Below the pieces are notes generated by a model. It ran no database searches. It was given only the letters and a program-made list of their open reading frames with translations, and was not told where the DNA came from. Below are positions 12,550 through 14,320 of a DNA stretch of 14,320 nt, one piece after another. The position numbers and the translations under genes were made by a program. Positions within the stretch are counted from its first letter, which is position 1, and every line of letters starts with the position of its first letter. This stretch comes from Candidatus Nomurabacteria bacterium RIFCSPHIGHO2_01_FULL_39_10. GTDB taxonomy: Bacteria > Patescibacteriota > Minisyncoccia > Phycocordibacterales > UBA9973. The stretch is taken from assembly GCA_001786805.1 (NCBI GenBank), contig MFTJ01000001.1, positions 1 to 14,320 on the forward strand, read 5' to 3'.

Positions 12550-13035
12550 TTATTTTGCTTTATTAATCTTAATATTGTCTATCTTTGCTAATCTGCGAAC
12601 ATGCCTTTCTGAACCAGAATATGGCGTCTTGAGCCAAAGTTCAACCGCGCTCATCATCTGGTCTTCAGTTAAAAATCTCGCGCCCAACGACAAAATATTT
12701 GAATTGTTATGCTCACGGGAACGAATGATAATATTGGATTCGTCTTCTACTACTGATTTCGTTTCGCCATAATAAACCACCGCGCGGACATTTGGAAATT
12801 TATTCGCCGCGATAGCTTCCCCCTGTCCCGTTGCGCCCATTATGATACCTCGTGCGATATTCGGAGTTTTGCTGACCTCCTCGGCGACAGGCACCACAAA
12901 ATCTGGATAATCATCGTGTTCATCGTAAGTGAACGCGCCTTTGTCCACAACCTCATGCCCAGCGGCTTTCAAAGAGGACACCAGTTTGTCCTTGAGCACA
13001 TACCCCGCATGATCTGTTCCAATAAAAATTTTCAT
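12550..13035 (-). CDS. rpiB: Ribose-5-phosphate isomerase B, glutamate-type
   Basis: 161 residues, RpiB/LacAB fold: MKIFIGTDHAGYVLKDKL, DKGAFTYDEHDDYPDF, ANKFPNVRAVVYYG and NNSNILSLGAR are typical. It interconverts ribose-5-phosphate and ribulose-5-phosphate. The catalytic cysteine of E. coli RpiB (in GILICGTG) is replaced by G67 in GIIMGATGQGEAI. A glutamate, E73, occupies the place where the Cys-less mycobacterial RpiB uses a glutamate as base, so the enzyme is probably active by that variant. It has a possible promoter overlapping the end of gap but probably also belongs to the gap-led transcript. Confidence 0.93.
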   Translation of the reverse strand: MKIFIGTDHAGYVLKDKLVSSLKAAGHEVVDKGAFTYDEHDDYPDFVVPVAEEVSKTPNIARGIIMGATGQGEAIAANKFPNVRAVVYYGETKSVVEDESNIIIRSREHNNSNILSLGARFLTEDQMMSAVELWLKTPYSGSERHVRRLAKIDNIKINKAK

Positions 13036-13051
13036 AGCATTTTACGCTCTT

Positions 13052-13057
13052 ATTATA
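13052..13057 (-). promoter_or_regulatory. Candidate internal -10 box before rpiB
   Basis: TATAAT on the minus strand, overlapping the gap stop codon, 16 nt before the rpiB ATG. It could give the pentose phosphate genes a transcript independent of gap. No -35 or extended -10 supports it. Confidence 0.35.
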
Positions 13058-14093
13058 TAGTATTTCCTGTCTTAATCACATGGTCAACAAGAGTATAAGT
13101 ATACCCCATTTCGTTATCATACCAGCCCATAACTTTTACTAAGTTACCACCAACAACGCGAGTGAGCTTCAAGTCGGCAATGGAGCCATAGGGACTGCCC
13201 AAAATATCAGAGGAGACGAGTTCTTCTTCTGTCACGCTAAAAATCCCCTCCCATCTTTTATCCTGCGCCGCTTTTTTGAGAATTTCGTTGACTTCTTCTT
13301 TGGTTGTAGGTTTCTTGGAAATAAAAGTTACATCCACAATAGACCCAGCCACCACTGGCACCCGGATAGCAATCCCGTCAAAAAGTCCTTCAAGTTTTGT
13401 GAAGGCTTTGGTCACAGCGATTGCCGCGCCGGTAGAACTCGGCACGATATTTTGCGCCGCCGCTCTGCCCTCCCGAAAATCTTTTTTGCTTGGTCCGTCA
13501 ACAATCGCTTGGTTCGCGGTATAGCCATGAACAGTATTTAAAATTGCTTTTTCCATTCCTAGAGCTTCGTCTAAAATTGCAATAAGAGGCGATGCGGCGT
13601 TTGTGGTACAAGAAGCATTTGATGTAATATCGCATATGCCAAACTTGTATTCATTTACCCCCATTAAAATAGTCTCGCCTTTGACTGTCCCGTCTGCGCC
13701 TTTAGAAGGCGCGGAAATAACAACTTTCTTTGCGCCGGCATCCAAATGCGCTTTGGCTTTATCGTAAGAAGTAAAAAGCCCGGTGGATTCCACGACTACA
13801 TCCACGCCTAAATCTTTCCAAGGAAGTTTACTTGGCTCTTTTTCTGCAAGAACTTTAACTTTTTTGCCGTCAATAATTATTTCTTGTCCTGCCGTCTTAA
13901 TGTCATGCTTCCATTCTCGGTAAACAGTATCGTACTTGAGCAAGTACGCCATGTTTTCCACACTACCTAAATCATTGACCGCTACTATTTCAATTTCTGG
14001 TCGCTCCCAAGCCACTTTCAAAAAAGCTCTGCCGATTCGCCCAAAACCATTAATGCCGACTTTGATTCTTGCCCCGTTTGAATTTTCACTCAT
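13053..14093 (-). CDS. gap: Glyceraldehyde-3-phosphate dehydrogenase
   Basis: 346 residues; NAD-dependent oxidation and phosphorylation of glyceraldehyde-3-phosphate. The Rossmann motif is KVGINGFGRIGRAFL (11-25), with VNDL (D41) favouring NAD over NADP. Catalytic C162 lies in SNASCTTNAASP and H189 in TVHGYT. Further landmarks are IVPSSTGAA, RVPVVAGSIVDVTF and the C-terminal MGWYDNEMGYTYTLVDHV. Residues around 193-205 (ANQAIVDGPSKKDFR) differ from the usual NDQRILDLPHKDLRR, as in other CPR-type enzymes. It heads the minus-strand gap, rpiB, phosphatase, epimerase, transketolase cluster (gaps 17, 17, 4, 1 and 16 bp) and has its own leaderless-type promoter. Confidence 0.97.
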   Translation of the reverse strand: MSENSNGARIKVGINGFGRIGRAFLKVAWERPEIEIVAVNDLGSVENMAYLLKYDTVYREWKHDIKTAGQEIIIDGKKVKVLAEKEPSKLPWKDLGVDVVVESTGLFTSYDKAKAHLDAGAKKVVISAPSKGADGTVKGETILMGVNEYKFGICDITSNASCTTNAASPLIAILDEALGMEKAILNTVHGYTANQAIVDGPSKKDFREGRAAAQNIVPSSTGAAIAVTKAFTKLEGLFDGIAIRVPVVAGSIVDVTFISKKPTTKEEVNEILKKAAQDKRWEGIFSVTEEELVSSDILGSPYGSIADLKLTRVVGGNLVKVMGWYDNEMGYTYTLVDHVIKTGNTI

Positions 14094-14099
14094 ATCTAT

Positions 14100-14105
14100 A
14101 TTATA
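14100..14105 (-). promoter_or_regulatory. -10 box of gap
   Basis: Consensus TATAAT, six bases (ATAGAT), then the ATG at 14093: same geometry as the RAYT and ychF promoters, predicting a leaderless mRNA for the gap cluster. No recognisable -35; the inverted-repeat element begins 33 bp upstream. Confidence 0.6.
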
Positions 14106-14137
14106 AACTAAATGAATAAAATAAACTAAATTATTAA

Positions 14138-14320
14138 ATTCCCTCTTGAATCACTATTCAAAAAATTCTTGCGGGGGTTTTCATACCACTTTATTTCTAT
14201 TTTTAATTTTTCCGTAGAGCCAGCCAAGAATTACGCCGATAGTGAAGTAATCTATCCACAATATATAGCTGGTAAGAAACCCCCCGCAAGAATTTTTTGA
14301 ATAGTGATACAAGAGGGAAT
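14138..14320. repeat. Long inverted repeat (51-bp arms), MITE-like or contig-end structure
   Basis: Arms 14138-14188 and 14270-14320 are inverted copies with 48 of 51 positions paired and no gaps (mismatched pairs at 14149, 14178 and 14183), around an 81-bp centre. The outer end of the right arm coincides with the last base of the window, so neither a target-site duplication nor any further extension can be seen. On the minus strand a frame open from the window edge to a TGA at 14181-14183 ends WIDYFTIGVILGWLYGKIKN and a short basic tail, like the end of a small membrane protein. It could be the tail of a gene outside the window or chance. Size and structure fit a miniature inverted-repeat element. 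The rest of 14094-14137 holds only the gap promoter. Confidence 0.7.

Noticed and set aside
13931..13948. Perfect inverted repeat in gap (CGTACTTG-AG-CAAGTACG) that includes TGAGCAAG, the arm of the REP-like hairpin.
   Set aside because: It encodes the conserved LLKYD motif of the enzyme and lacks the GACTACC centre, so it is best explained as native coding sequence.
14181..14261. Stand-alone 26-aa gene starting at TTG (14259-14261) in the repeat loop.
   Set aside because: No promoter or ribosome site with the local geometry; kept only as a possible tail of a frame from beyond the edge.
1..14320. tRNA, rRNA, riboswitch or replication origin.
   Set aside because: Almost the whole window is coding; the intergenic gaps are too short and show only -10 boxes and the hairpins described.

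Overview
The window looks like chromosomal DNA of a small-genome bacterium of the Candidate Phyla Radiation (Patescibacteria, probably Parcubacteria-like). The reasons are AT-rich but not extreme composition, tightly packed genes, central carbon genes in stripped-down or rearranged forms (split transketolase, a pyruvate kinase reduced to its barrel, a mutase-kinase fusion), -10 boxes about 6 nt from start codons, and no clear Shine-Dalgarno sequences. The phylum is inferred from style; there is no rRNA in the window.

Layout, left to right. 1-1919 is a minus-strand run: ychF, an EamA transporter, then the start of a methyltransferase that leaves the window; the genes overlap by 4 and 17 bp. 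ychF is abnormal: it lacks its helical domain and carries a 109-bp block of hairpins inside the reading frame. 2067-2558 is a GAF-domain frame without a recognisable start codon. 2609-3871 is enolase. 3967-4644 is a plus-strand REP-associated tyrosine transposase (RAYT, Y1/HUH family). 4685-5059 is a small unknown gene. 5135-6589 is a fused phosphoglycerate mutase and minimal pyruvate kinase. 6620-8077 is a secreted, C-terminally anchored lamin-tail/PKD protein. 8115-9110 (plus) is a PfkB-family sugar kinase. 9125-14093 is one minus-strand cluster: gap, rpiB, an inositol-monophosphatase-like phosphatase, a ribulose-phosphate 3-epimerase homologue, and the two halves of transketolase. 14138-14320 is a 51-bp inverted repeat around an 81-bp loop that ends exactly at the window edge.

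The genes form a carbon-metabolism island. gap, phosphoglycerate mutase, enolase and pyruvate kinase cover most of lower glycolysis (no phosphoglycerate kinase is visible). Epimerase, isomerase and transketolase supply the non-oxidative pentose phosphate branch, and a PfkB kinase could feed sugars or nucleosides in.

A second theme is mobile palindromes. Four near-identical 23-nt hairpins, all in one orientation, occupy four intergenic gaps between 1957 and 5136. Two of them bracket the RAYT gene. This looks like a REP/RAYT-type system that has seeded copies around itself. Different palindromes sit in frame inside ychF and the lamin-tail gene. The leading candidates for something undescribed are the RAYT with its hairpin family, the mutase-pyruvate kinase fusion, and the remodelled YchF.
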